In this document: piece after piece, positions 29,425 to 37,080 of the stretch
Layout: every line of letters begins with the position of its first letter
Position numbering within the stretch: the stretch's first letter is position 1
DNA from: Bradyrhizobium sp. LMTR 3
GTDB taxonomy: Bacteria > Pseudomonadota > Alphaproteobacteria > Rhizobiales > Xanthobacteraceae
Length of the DNA: 64,000 bases
Reading direction: 5' to 3'
Assembly (NCBI RefSeq): GCF_001693485.1
Contig: NZ_MAXC01000046.1
Coordinates: 1 to 64,000 of the forward strand
Notes under the pieces: generated by a model
Told to the model about the DNA's origin: nothing
Database searches by the model: none
The model's input: only the letters and a program-made list of their open reading frames with translations
Translations under genes and position numbers: made by a program

Positions 29425-30807
29425 ATGTCTACCTTCGACAATCCATTCGATCCCAACCATCGTCTTCGTGCCGGTGGCTGCAGTTGCGGCCAGCATGTCA
29501 GCGAGGCCGAGCACCAGGCCGCGCAACTTCAGGCGCAATCCGCCATCGAGAGCGAGCAGAAACGCTACGAAGGGGTGGTCGCCTCCACCGTAATGCGCGC
29601 GATGTTTCCGCAGGACGTCGCGCGACGCGCGTTTTTGAAGTCGGTAGGCGCGGCAACCGCAGCGGCGGCACTATCGCAATTCTTCCCGCTCAAGACGGCT
29701 ACCGAAGCGTTCGCGCAAGGCGGGCCGCTGGAAAAGAAGGACCTCAAGGTCGGCTTCATCCCGATCACCTGCGCCACGCCGATCATCATGGCCGCGCCGA
29801 TGGGGTTCTACGCCAAGAACGGCCTGAACGTCGAAGTGATCAAGACCGCCGGCTGGGCCGTCATTCGCGACAAGACCATCAACAAGGAATACGACGCCGC
29901 CCACATGCTGTCGCCGATGCCGCTCGCCATCACCATGGGCGCCGGCTCCAATCCAATTCCCTACACCATGCCGGCCGTGGAAAACATCAACGGCCAGGCG
30001 ATCACGCTGTCGATCAAGCACAAGGACAAACGCAATCCGAAGGACTGGAAGGGCTTCAAGTTCGCCGTACCCTTCGACTATTCGATGCACAATTACCTGC
30101 TGCGCTATTACCTCGCCGAGCACGGCATCGATCCCGATACCGACGTGCAGATTCGCGCGGTGCCGCCGCCGGAAATGGTCGCCAATCTGCGGGCCGACAA
30201 CATCGACGGCTTTCTCGGGCCCGACCCGATGAACCAGCGCGCGGTGTTTGACGGCGCAGGCTTCATCCACATTCTCACCAAGGACATCTGGGAAGGCCAT
30301 CCATGCTGCGCCTTCGCCGCGTCGAAGGAATTCGTCACCACGATGCCGAATACCTATGGCGCGCTGCTCAAATCGATCATTGAAGCCACCGCGTACGCGC
30401 ACAAGGCGGAGAACCGCAAGGAGATCGCGGCGGCGATCGCACCGGCGAACTATCTCAACCAGCCGCCGATCGTGCTGGAGCAGATTTTGACCGGCACCTT
30501 CGCCGATGGTCTCGGCAACATCGTCCAGCAGCCGAACCGCGTCGATTTCGATCCGTTCCCGTGGCAGTCGTTTGCGGTGTGGATCATGACCCAGATGAAG
30601 CGCTGGGGGCAGATCAAGGGCGACATCGACTATGCCGGCATCGCCGCGCAGGTCTATCTCGCCACCGACGCCGCCAAGCTGATGAAGCAAGCAGGACTGA
30701 CGCCGCCCGCCGCCACCACCAAGAGTTTTTCGGTGATGGGCAAGACGTTCGATCCGGCCAAGCCCGAGGATTATCTCGCCAGCTTCAAGATCAGGAAGGC
30801 GTCGTGA
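29425..30807 (+). CDS. CmpA/NrtA-type ABC transporter substrate-binding protein (cyanate/nitrate group)
   Basis: A 460-residue periplasmic binding protein. Residues 67-68 are a twin-arginine pair in VARRAFLKSVGAATAAAA, followed by a hydrophobic stretch and AQG, so export is by the Tat route. The binding domain (KVGFIPITCATPIIMAAPMG, then LSPMPLAITMGAGSNPIPY) belongs to the NrtA/CmpA/CynA group for nitrate, bicarbonate or cyanate. Unusually, 66 residues precede the twin arginine, including GGCSCGQH (C19, C21). The start is secure because GGAGGG lies 6 bases before ATG 29425. First gene of the operon that ends with cynS, which favours cyanate as the substrate. Confidence 0.92.
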   Translation: MSTFDNPFDPNHRLRAGGCSCGQHVSEAEHQAAQLQAQSAIESEQKRYEGVVASTVMRAMFPQDVARRAFLKSVGAATAAAALSQFFPLKTATEAFAQGGPLEKKDLKVGFIPITCATPIIMAAPMGFYAKNGLNVEVIKTAGWAVIRDKTINKEYDAAHMLSPMPLAITMGAGSNPIPYTMPAVENINGQAITLSIKHKDKRNPKDWKGFKFAVPFDYSMHNYLLRYYLAEHGIDPDTDVQIRAVPPPEMVANLRADNIDGFLGPDPMNQRAVFDGAGFIHILTKDIWEGHPCCAFAASKEFVTTMPNTYGALLKSIIEATAYAHKAENRKEIAAAIAPANYLNQPPIVLEQILTGTFADGLGNIVQQPNRVDFDPFPWQSFAVWIMTQMKRWGQIKGDIDYAGIAAQVYLATDAAKLMKQAGLTPPAATTKSFSVMGKTFDPAKPEDYLASFKIRKAS

Positions 30808-30835
30808 TGGCAGGGGCGCAACCACATTTGCCGCT

Positions 30836-30980
30836 GTCGTCCCGGCGAACGCCGGGACCCCAGCGCGAGCGCAAATTGCGCTCGTCGCGGCGCCATGCAG
30901 CTTCTTTTGGGCGCGATGTTAGAGACCCTGCTTCATTACTAACGCCGCGGAGTATGGGTCCCGGCGTTCGCCGGGACGAC
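30836..30980. repeat. Inverted-repeat element with perfect 25-base arms inside the cyanate operon
   Basis: The arm at 30836-30860 begins GTCGTCCCGGCGAACG; its exact complement is at 30956-30980. Each arm is itself palindromic (CCCGGCG-AA-CGCCGGG). It lies between the binding-protein and permease genes. Confidence 0.9.
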
Positions 30981-31000
30981 ATGCTGAGGGACTGTCCTCA

Positions 31001-31840
31001 ATGACTTTCTCCCTTCGTTTCCGTGCCGCCGTCGTCTCGATCGTGCTGTTCGCGGCGTTTCTCGGCATCTGGCATCTCGCCACCCGTTCGACGGGTGCCG
31101 TCGGCAACATGTCGCCGGAATACGCCAAGCTGATGGGGCTGACGGCCACCCAGGGCAAATCGGCGATGCCGGGGCCGCTCGATGTCGGCGCCAAATTGTG
31201 GGAGCACCTCAGGCAACCGTTCTACGATAACGGGCCGAACGACAAGGGGCTAGGCATCCAGCTCGGCTATTCCATCGCGCGCGTCGGCCTCGGTTATTTT
31301 CTCGCCGTCATTGTCGCGATCCCGCTCGGTTTCCTGATCGGGATGTCGCCACTGATCAGCAAGGCGCTGGATCCGTTCATCCAGGTGCTGAAGCCGATCT
31401 CGCCGCTGGCCTGGATGCCGCTCGCGCTCTACACCATCAAGGATTCCTCGATCTCGGCGATCTTCGTCATTTTCATCTGCTCGGTGTGGCCGATGCTCTT
31501 GAACACCGCGTTCGGCGTCGCCGCGGTACGCAAGGAATGGATCAACGTCGCGCGCACGCTGGAAGTCGGCACCGTCAGGCGTGCCTTCACCGTGATCCTG
31601 CCGGCAGCGGCGCCGACCATCCTGACCGGCATGCGGATTTCGATCGGCATCGCCTGGCTCGTGATCGTCGCGGCCGAGATGCTGGTGGGCGGCACCGGCA
31701 TTGGCTACTTCGTCTGGAACGAGTGGAACAACCTTTCGATCACCAACGTCATCATCGCCATCCTCATGATCGGCATCGTCGGCATGCTGCTCGACCAGAT
31801 CCTGGCGCGGTTCACGCGCATGGTCACATTCCCGGAGTGA
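31001..31840 (+). CDS. ABC transporter permease (NrtB/CynB group)
   Basis: A 279-residue inner-membrane permease with about six membrane segments. The EAA-type cytoplasmic loop is visible in the second half (AARTLEVG as VARTLEVGTVRRAFTVILPAAAPTI, key residues A-x-x-L-G-G-like then P-A-A-P). The N-terminus has a long periplasmic region after the first segment (residues about 25-75), as in the nitrate/cyanate permeases. It probably works with the binding protein before it and the ATPase after it, whose start overlaps its stop region. Confidence 0.92.
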   Translation: MTFSLRFRAAVVSIVLFAAFLGIWHLATRSTGAVGNMSPEYAKLMGLTATQGKSAMPGPLDVGAKLWEHLRQPFYDNGPNDKGLGIQLGYSIARVGLGYFLAVIVAIPLGFLIGMSPLISKALDPFIQVLKPISPLAWMPLALYTIKDSSISAIFVIFICSVWPMLLNTAFGVAAVRKEWINVARTLEVGTVRRAFTVILPAAAPTILTGMRISIGIAWLVIVAAEMLVGGTGIGYFVWNEWNNLSITNVIIAILMIGIVGMLLDQILARFTRMVTFPE

Positions 31841-31845
31841 TGGCG

Positions 31846-32775
31846 ATGACCGACAAATTCATTTCCATCGAGGGTATCGCGCGGCGCTATCCCGGCGCGG
31901 ATGGCAAAGAGACCACGATTTTCGAGGATCTCTGGCTGTCGATGAAGCGCGGCGAATTCGGCTGCGTGATCGGCCATTCCGGCTGCGGCAAGACCACGGT
32001 GTTGAACATCCTGGCGGGGCTCGACCAGCCGAGCGAGGGAGCCGTCATCGTCGACGGGCAGGCCATTGAAGGCACGAGCCTCGATCGTGCCGTGATCTTC
32101 CAGAGCCATGCGCTGCTGCCATGGCGCACGGTGCTCGGCAACGTCGCCTATGCCGTGACCTCGAAGTGGCGCAACTGGGACCGCGCCAAGGTGAAGGCGC
32201 ATGCGCAGAAGTTCATCGATCTGGTCGGGCTGACCGGCTCCGAGCACAAGCGGCCGTCGGAACTGTCGGGCGGCATGAAGCAGCGCGTCGGCATTGCGCG
32301 GGCGCTCTCGATCACGCCGAAGATCATGCTGATGGACGAGCCGTTCTCGGCGCTGGATGCGCTGACGCGCGGAACGTTGCAGGACGAGGTGCGGCGCATT
32401 TGCCTCGAGACCGGGCAGACCGCGTTCATGATTACCCATGATGTCGACGAGGCGATCTATCTCGCCGACAAGATTTTTCTGATGACCAACGGCCCCGGCG
32501 CCGTTCTGGCGGAGATCGTGGAAAATCCGCTGCCGAAGGATCGCGGCCGCATCGATCTGCACCGCCATCCGCTCTATTACGCGGTGCGCAATCACATCGT
32601 CGATTTCCTGGTCAGCCGCAGCAAGACGTTTGCCGCCACCGTGACCGATCATGATCCGCGCAACGTGCCGGTCGTGCGGCCGGGCAAGCCGGAACTGGTG
32701 CTGGCTGCGGAGGCGGAGGATTCGATTGAGGCGTCATGGCCGAGCCTGGCCCGGCCATCCACGTCTTGCTCATAA
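31846..32775 (+). CDS. ABC transporter ATP-binding protein (NrtD/CynD group)
   Basis: A 309-residue ATPase. Walker A is GHSGCGKTT, the signature is LSGGMKQRVGIARAL, and Walker B IMLMDEPFSALD is followed by the switch histidine in MITHDVDEA. About 45 residues follow the core. ATG 31846 is used because GGAG is 8 bases upstream; the ATG two codons earlier overlaps the permease stop (TGATG), so coupling is likely in either case. It powers uptake with the permease and binding protein of the cyanate operon. Confidence 0.95.
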   Translation: MTDKFISIEGIARRYPGADGKETTIFEDLWLSMKRGEFGCVIGHSGCGKTTVLNILAGLDQPSEGAVIVDGQAIEGTSLDRAVIFQSHALLPWRTVLGNVAYAVTSKWRNWDRAKVKAHAQKFIDLVGLTGSEHKRPSELSGGMKQRVGIARALSITPKIMLMDEPFSALDALTRGTLQDEVRRICLETGQTAFMITHDVDEAIYLADKIFLMTNGPGAVLAEIVENPLPKDRGRIDLHRHPLYYAVRNHIVDFLVSRSKTFAATVTDHDPRNVPVVRPGKPELVLAAEAEDSIEASWPSLARPSTSCS

Positions 32776-32805
32776 AATACGTGACGGTTGTCAAGGAGAC
32801 GAAGC

Positions 32806-33294
32806 ATGAAGCGCGAAGACCTCACCGAAAAGCTGCTCGACATCAAGCGCGAGAAGGGCTGGAGCTGGAAACACATCTGCGAAAAGATCGGCGGCTATTC
32901 GGAAGTGCTGATCGTCGGCGCGATCATGGGCCAGATGAAACTGACGAAGCCGCAAGCCGCCAATGCCGGCGAGTTGTTCGGGCTGTCGAAAGCGGAAACT
33001 GCGATGCTCAACGAGGTGCCGATGCGCGGCACCGGCACGCCGATGCCGCCGACCGACCCCTTGATCTACCGCTTCTACGAAATGGTGATGGTCAACGGCC
33101 CGGCGTGGAAGGCGCTGATCGAAGAGGAATTCGGCGACGGCATCATGTCGGCGATCGATTTCGACATGGCGATCGACCGCGTCGCCAATCCCAAGGGCGA
33201 CCGGGTCAAGATCACGATGTCCGGCAAATTCCTGCCGTACAAGTATTACGGCGCGAGCGGGAATGTGCCGGAGTATGGATTTAAGGAGGAGTGA
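32806..33294 (+). CDS. cynS: Cyanase (cyanate hydratase)
   Basis: A 162-residue cytoplasmic enzyme that converts cyanate and bicarbonate to ammonia and carbon dioxide. The N-terminal POU-like helical domain (residues 1-75) is followed by the catalytic C-terminal domain. Catalytic residues R89, E92 (IYRFYEMV) and S115 (IMSAIDFD) align with R96, E99 and S122 of E. coli cyanase. AAGGAGAC lies upstream of ATG 32806. Last gene of the operon. It lets the cell use cyanate as nitrogen source or detoxify it, and identifies the likely substrate of the transporter. Confidence 0.98.
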   Translation: MKREDLTEKLLDIKREKGWSWKHICEKIGGYSEVLIVGAIMGQMKLTKPQAANAGELFGLSKAETAMLNEVPMRGTGTPMPPTDPLIYRFYEMVMVNGPAWKALIEEEFGDGIMSAIDFDMAIDRVANPKGDRVKITMSGKFLPYKYYGASGNVPEYGFKEE

Positions 33295-33320
33295 CGTTAG
33301 CGTCGCGTCGCGACGGTAAC

Positions 33321-33420
33321 GTCATTCCGGACGACGCGAAGCGGCGATCTCAGATGCGCAATTGCGCATCGGGGAATCTCGAGATTCCGGGTCTGGTCCT
33401 TCGGACCATCCCGGAATGAC
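33321..33420. repeat. 100-base palindromic repeat, long GTCATTCCGG family, copy 1
   Basis: Begins GTCATTCCGG and ends CCGGAATGAC. The right part has AATCTCGAGATTCCGGG and GGTCCTTCGGACC. Copy 2 at 35288 is inverted; copy 3 at 60384 has the same orientation. Confidence 0.85.
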
Positions 33421-33433
33421 GGAGACACACGTG

Positions 33434-34246
33434 TCACCCAAACGCCGCCCGCACCTCCGCGATCGGCGCCATCTCTCGCACAAACGTAAACGCGCCACGC
33501 TCCTTCATCTCGCGAGCGCATTTCAAGAACGCCGCCAGCGCATAGCGTTCCATCGCGCCGCCGACGCTGATGCGCTTGACGCCCGCCTCGGCGAGTTGTG
33601 GAAGCGTCAGCGTCGGATCGGCAAATCCCATCACCAGATTGAACGGCTTGCCGACCAACGACACTACCGTGCGGATCGTCTCGATGTCGTAGAGGCCGGG
33701 GGAGTACAGGACGTCGGCGCCAACGGCCTCGAACGCCTGCAGACGCTTGATGGTGTCGTCGAGATCCTTACGGCCGTGCAGGAAATTCTCCGCCCGCGCG
33801 GTCAGCGTGAACGGGAAAGGCAGTGCGCGCGCCGCCTCGACCGCCGCCTGCACGCGCTCGACCGCGAGCGAAAAGTCGTAGATCGGCTTCTCCGGAACAC
33901 CGGAAAAATCCTCGATCGAGCCGCCGACGGCGCCGGCTTCGGCCGCGCGCGCGATCGCCTTCGCCGCCGCTTTCGGGTCGTTGGCGCCGCCGTTCTCCAG
34001 GTCGGCGTTGACGGGAAGGTCGGTGGCTTCCGCGATCGCCCGGCAGTTCTCGAGGATGGCGTCTAAGCTCACGGTTGCGCTGCCGAGCGTATTGGCAAGC
34101 CCCAGGCTCGTGGTCGCGAGCGCTTCAAAGCCCATCGCTGCGAGCAGCTTTGCGGTGCCGGCGTCCCATGGATTGGGGATGATGAACGCGCCGGGCCGCG
34201 CATGCAGCGCGCGAAACGCCTCGGCTTTTTCCGTCTGACTTCGCAT
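33434..34246 (-). CDS. Isocitrate lyase / PEP mutase-family protein
   Basis: A 270-residue TIM-barrel protein of the ICL/PEPM superfamily. Visible features: NPWDAGTAKLLAAMGFEAL, TTSLGLANTLG, VNADLENGG (metal-binding Asp), SIEDFSG, and TARAENFLHG. The group includes 2-methylisocitrate lyase, oxaloacetate decarboxylase and phosphonopyruvate-linked enzymes; the usual lyase K-K-C-G-H motif is absent, so it is not a classical isocitrate lyase. ATG 34246 has GGAG 7 bases upstream. Divergent from a LysR regulator, which probably controls it. Substrate unknown. Confidence 0.87.
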   Translation of the reverse strand: MRSQTEKAEAFRALHARPGAFIIPNPWDAGTAKLLAAMGFEALATTSLGLANTLGSATVSLDAILENCRAIAEATDLPVNADLENGGANDPKAAAKAIARAAEAGAVGGSIEDFSGVPEKPIYDFSLAVERVQAAVEAARALPFPFTLTARAENFLHGRKDLDDTIKRLQAFEAVGADVLYSPGLYDIETIRTVVSLVGKPFNLVMGFADPTLTLPQLAEAGVKRISVGGAMERYALAAFLKCAREMKERGAFTFVREMAPIAEVRAAFG

Positions 34247-34299
34247 CGGCAATCTCCGCTTCGTTTGCTGGTCGAGTCTGGTTGGCGACGAAACTAGCG

Positions 34300-34317
34300 G
34301 GCTATCTGCCATTAGCC
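34300..34317. promoter_or_regulatory. Possible LysR operator
   Basis: GGCTATCTGCCATTAGCC: GGCTA and TAGCC are complementary around 8 bases. It lies in the 119-base gap between the divergent PEP-mutase-like and LysR genes, where such a regulator would bind. A match this short could be chance. Confidence 0.35.
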
Positions 34318-34365
34318 AAATTTGTTATTTCTCTACGCTTCATCAGCTTTCTGCATGGGTGAAAC

Positions 34366-35283
34366 ATGGACAGCGATGCGCTTCTCACCTTCCTGACCGT
34401 TCATCGCCGCGGCGGCATTTCGAATGCCGCAAAAGCGCTGCACCGCTCGCAGCCGGCGATCTCGCGGCGCATTGCGCTCTTGGAGCAGGAACTCGGCGTG
34501 CCGCTGTTCGAACGGATCGCGGGGCGCACGACGTTGAGTGACGCCGGAAAAGTGCTGGTGCCTCATGCCGAGCGCGCGGTGGCTGCGGCCCAGGATGCGG
34601 AGAATGCGGTGCGCGCGCTGGCGCGGCCGGATTTAGGACCGGTCGCGCTCGCCGTCGTCGGCACGCTTGCCGGCGGGCGGCTGTCGGCGGTTCTCAGGCG
34701 CTTCGCGGCCGAGCATCCCGAGGTCGAATTGAGCCTGCGTACCGCGACCAGCGCGGAGGTCAGCGACATGGTCCGCCGCGGCGAAGTGACCATCGGCCTG
34801 CGTTATGATCGCGATCGCTCGCGCGATCTCGACTGCGAATTGCTGTTCTCCGAGCGGCTGCAGGTCGTATGCGCGCTGGATCATCCGCGCGCCGGCCGCC
34901 GGATCGCAAAACTCGCCGATCTGCGCGGCGAGCGCTGGATCGCATTTCCTGTCGTACCGGGACGGCGCGAGATCACGGCCGCGCATGTCTTTGCGCTGTT
35001 CCAGACCCACGGCCTAGGCGAAATCGACTGGACGCCAGTCGACAGCCTGACCGCGCAGAAGCGCCTGGTCGAAGCCGGCCTCGGCATTGCGCTGTTATCG
35101 GAGAGCAACGCTGCAGAGGAACTGCGACACAAGACGATTTCGACGATCGCCGTGCGCGATCTCAAGGCAAGCCATGACGTCGTCACAGTAACGCGCCGCG
35201 GCGGCTTCCTGAGCGCGGCGGCGCGGCGATTGATGGAGATCGTTCGGAAGGAATATCGAGAAACTAAGGCCCTCGGACGTTAG
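34366..35283 (+). CDS. LysR-family transcriptional regulator
   Basis: A 305-residue regulator. The winged helix-turn-helix occupies about residues 1-60 (LLTFLTVHRRGGISNAAKALHRSQPAISRRIALLE, key residues A-A-x-x-L-x-x-S-Q-x-A-I-S). The rest is the two-lobe effector domain (PVALAVVGTLAG, AEVSDMVRRGEVTIGLRYD). It probably activates the divergent PEP-mutase-like gene in response to a small molecule. Length is normal. The whole pair is bracketed by inverted copies of a 100-base repeat. Confidence 0.93.
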   Translation: MDSDALLTFLTVHRRGGISNAAKALHRSQPAISRRIALLEQELGVPLFERIAGRTTLSDAGKVLVPHAERAVAAAQDAENAVRALARPDLGPVALAVVGTLAGGRLSAVLRRFAAEHPEVELSLRTATSAEVSDMVRRGEVTIGLRYDRDRSRDLDCELLFSERLQVVCALDHPRAGRRIAKLADLRGERWIAFPVVPGRREITAAHVFALFQTHGLGEIDWTPVDSLTAQKRLVEAGLGIALLSESNAAEELRHKTISTIAVRDLKASHDVVTVTRRGGFLSAAARRLMEIVRKEYRETKALGR

Positions 35284-35287
35284 CGCC

Positions 35288-35386
35288 GTCATTCCGGGAT
35301 GGTCCGAAGGACCAGACCCGGAATCTCGAGATTCTCAGGTGCGCAATTGCGCACCATAGTTCGTGCTTCGCGCGCCCCGGAATGAC
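35288..35386. repeat. 100-base palindromic repeat, long GTCATTCCGG family, copy 2 (inverted)
   Basis: Reads as the reverse complement of copy 1: GGTCCGAAGGACC comes first, then GAATCTCGAGATTC, then GCGCAATTGCGC. Ends in CCGGAATGAC. Confidence 0.85.
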
Positions 35387-35400
35387 GGCTGGGGAGGCTC

Positions 35401-35724
35401 CTACGAGCCCGCCTTCACCTGGGCGGCGGCAACCGCAATCAGTTCGTCCATCTTGACGCGAACTTCCTGCGCGGTGACGGCGACGCCCTTGGCGGTAAGA
35501 TCCTTCACCACCTTGTCCTGGACGTCCTTGTCGCCGGCTTGCTCGAAATCGGCCGCGACCACCTCCTTGGAATAGGCGGTGGCGGCATCGCCCGACAGGC
35601 CGAGCTTTTCCGCTGCCCAAAGACCGAGCAGCTTGTTGCGGCGCACCTCCGCCTTGAACTTCTGCTCCTCGTCGAGGGCGAATTTCTTCTCAAAACCTTC
35701 CTCGCGCTTGTCGAAAGTGGTCAT
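35401..35724 (-). CDS. DUF1476 protein, zeta-type inhibitor of F1Fo-ATPase
   Basis: A 107-residue soluble helical protein. DUF1476 was identified in Paracoccus as the zeta subunit that blocks ATP hydrolysis by the F1Fo ATP synthase; related copies exist across alphaproteobacteria. The N-terminus MTTFDKREEGFEKKFA, the active inhibitory segment, is intact, followed by a four-helix body (RRNKLLGLWAAEKLGLSG, KVVKDLTAKGVAVT). ATG 35724 is chosen over an in-frame start 33 bases earlier because the family begins there. In this lineage the protein may have weaker inhibition; that cannot be read here. Confidence 0.92.
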   Translation of the reverse strand: MTTFDKREEGFEKKFALDEEQKFKAEVRRNKLLGLWAAEKLGLSGDAATAYSKEVVAADFEQAGDKDVQDKVVKDLTAKGVAVTAQEVRVKMDELIAVAAAQVKAGS

Positions 35725-36042
35725 TCTTCGGTTCCAATCCCCGTAAACGGTAAACAAGGCCGCGTTGTCGCGGCCCGATGGACTACCTAGATAGAGGGGG
35801 CGAATCGGTAAAACAACGGTCCGTTAAGCCGCAGGCAATCGGGATAAGTTGGGCCCAATCGGGACGGGTCGATTGTGCTGGGTGGGCCAATCGGATAGGT
35901 TGCCATCAGGCGAGGTTCTTGTTCTGTTTCCGGTCGCTCAAGTTCAGGACCTAGCCTTCACGGCAGCTCCGTCGTGGTCGCAAACCCTTGTCATCCGGAG
36001 CACACCAATTTCATGGATTTCAACAAAACACGGTACATCCCA
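35725..36042. other. Upstream region of purC with repeated CAATCGG
   Basis: 318 bases without a gene. CAATCGG occurs three times, at 35836, 35856 and 35888; the first two are 20 bases apart. They lie about 150-210 bases before purC and might be binding sites, but this may be chance. No purine riboswitch structure is apparent. Confidence 0.4.
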
Positions 36043-36810
36043 ATGAGCCGTCGACGCCGTATTTATGAAGGCAAGGCCAAGGTCCTGTATGAAGGTCCGG
36101 AGCCGGGAACCCTGATCCAGCACTTCAAGGATGATGCGACCGCGTTCAATGCCAAGAAACACCAGGTGATCGAGGGCAAGGGCGTCCTCAACAACCGGAT
36201 TTCGGAGTACCTGTTTCAGCACCTCAACGACATCGGGGTGCCGACCCATTTCATCCGCCGCCTCAACATGCGCGAGCAGTTGATTCGCGAGGTCGAGATC
36301 GTGCCGCTGGAGGTGGTGGTGCGGAACGTCGCGGCCGGCTCGCTGTCGCAGCGCCTCGGCATCGAGGAGGGCACCCAACTGCCGCGCTCGATCATCGAAT
36401 TTTATTACAAAAACGACCAGCTCAACGACCCCATGGTGTCGGAAGAGCACATCACCGCGTTCGGCTGGGCGACGCCGCAGGAAATCGACGACATCATGGC
36501 GCTCGCCATCCGCGTCAACGACTTCCTCACTGGGCTGTTCCTCGGCATCGGCATCCGCCTGGTCGACTTCAAGATGGAATGCGGCCGGCTGTTCGAGAAC
36601 GAGATGATGCGGATCATCGTCGCCGACGAAATCTCGCCCGACTCATGCCGGCTGTGGGATATCAAGTCGAACGAGAAGCTCGACAAGGATCGTTTCCGCC
36701 GTGATCTCGGCGGCTTGCTGGAAGCCTATACCGAGGTGGCGAAACGTCTGGGCATTCTGATGGAGAACGAGCGCCCGGCCGGTTCGGGTCCGGTGCTGGT
36801 GAAGAGCTGA
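36043..36810 (+). CDS. purC: SAICAR synthetase
   Basis: A 255-residue enzyme of purine synthesis that joins aspartate to CAIR with ATP. Family landmarks: RRIYEGKAKVLYEG, FKDDATAFN, EVVVRNVAAGSLSQRLG, LVDFKMECGR and IVADEISPDSCRLWD. ATG 36043 matches the usual family start (MSRRRRIYEG), though the ribosome binding site is weak and an ATG at 36013 is in frame. It begins the purC-purS-purQ operon; the next gene starts 20 bases after its stop. Confidence 0.97.
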   Translation: MSRRRRIYEGKAKVLYEGPEPGTLIQHFKDDATAFNAKKHQVIEGKGVLNNRISEYLFQHLNDIGVPTHFIRRLNMREQLIREVEIVPLEVVVRNVAAGSLSQRLGIEEGTQLPRSIIEFYYKNDQLNDPMVSEEHITAFGWATPQEIDDIMALAIRVNDFLTGLFLGIGIRLVDFKMECGRLFENEMMRIIVADEISPDSCRLWDIKSNEKLDKDRFRRDLGGLLEAYTEVAKRLGILMENERPAGSGPVLVKS

Positions 36811-36830
36811 GAAGAACTGGGGCAAATCTC

Positions 36831-37070
36831 GTGAAGGCACGCGTTACCGTTACGTTGAAGTCCGGCATCCTCGATCCGCAGGGCAAGGCCATCGAAGGCG
36901 CGCTGAAATCGCTCGGCGTCGATGGCGTCGCCAGCGTCCGCCAAGGCAAGGTGTTCGACATCGAACTATCAGGCTCGGACAAGGCCAAGGCCGAGGCGGC
37001 ATTGAAGGATGCCGCCGACAAGCTGTTGGCGAATACGGTGATCGAGAACTACCGGGTCGAATTGCTCTAG
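36831..37070 (+). CDS. purS: Phosphoribosylformylglycinamidine synthase subunit PurS
   Basis: A 79-residue small subunit of the three-part FGAM synthase (PurL-PurS-PurQ). It bridges PurQ and PurL. Pattern: KARVTVTLKSGILDPQGKAIEGAL, then VRQGKVFDIELSG. GTG start at 36831 with a GGGGCAA upstream region. Ten bases separate it from purQ. Confidence 0.96.
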   Translation: MKARVTVTLKSGILDPQGKAIEGALKSLGVDGVASVRQGKVFDIELSGSDKAKAEAALKDAADKLLANTVIENYRVELL

Positions 37071-37080
37071 GCGTGCATTC

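Noticed and set aside
29671..30825. 384-codon frame on the minus strand opposite the CmpA/NrtA-type gene
   Set aside because: Antisense shadow; no start signal and no protein-like pattern.
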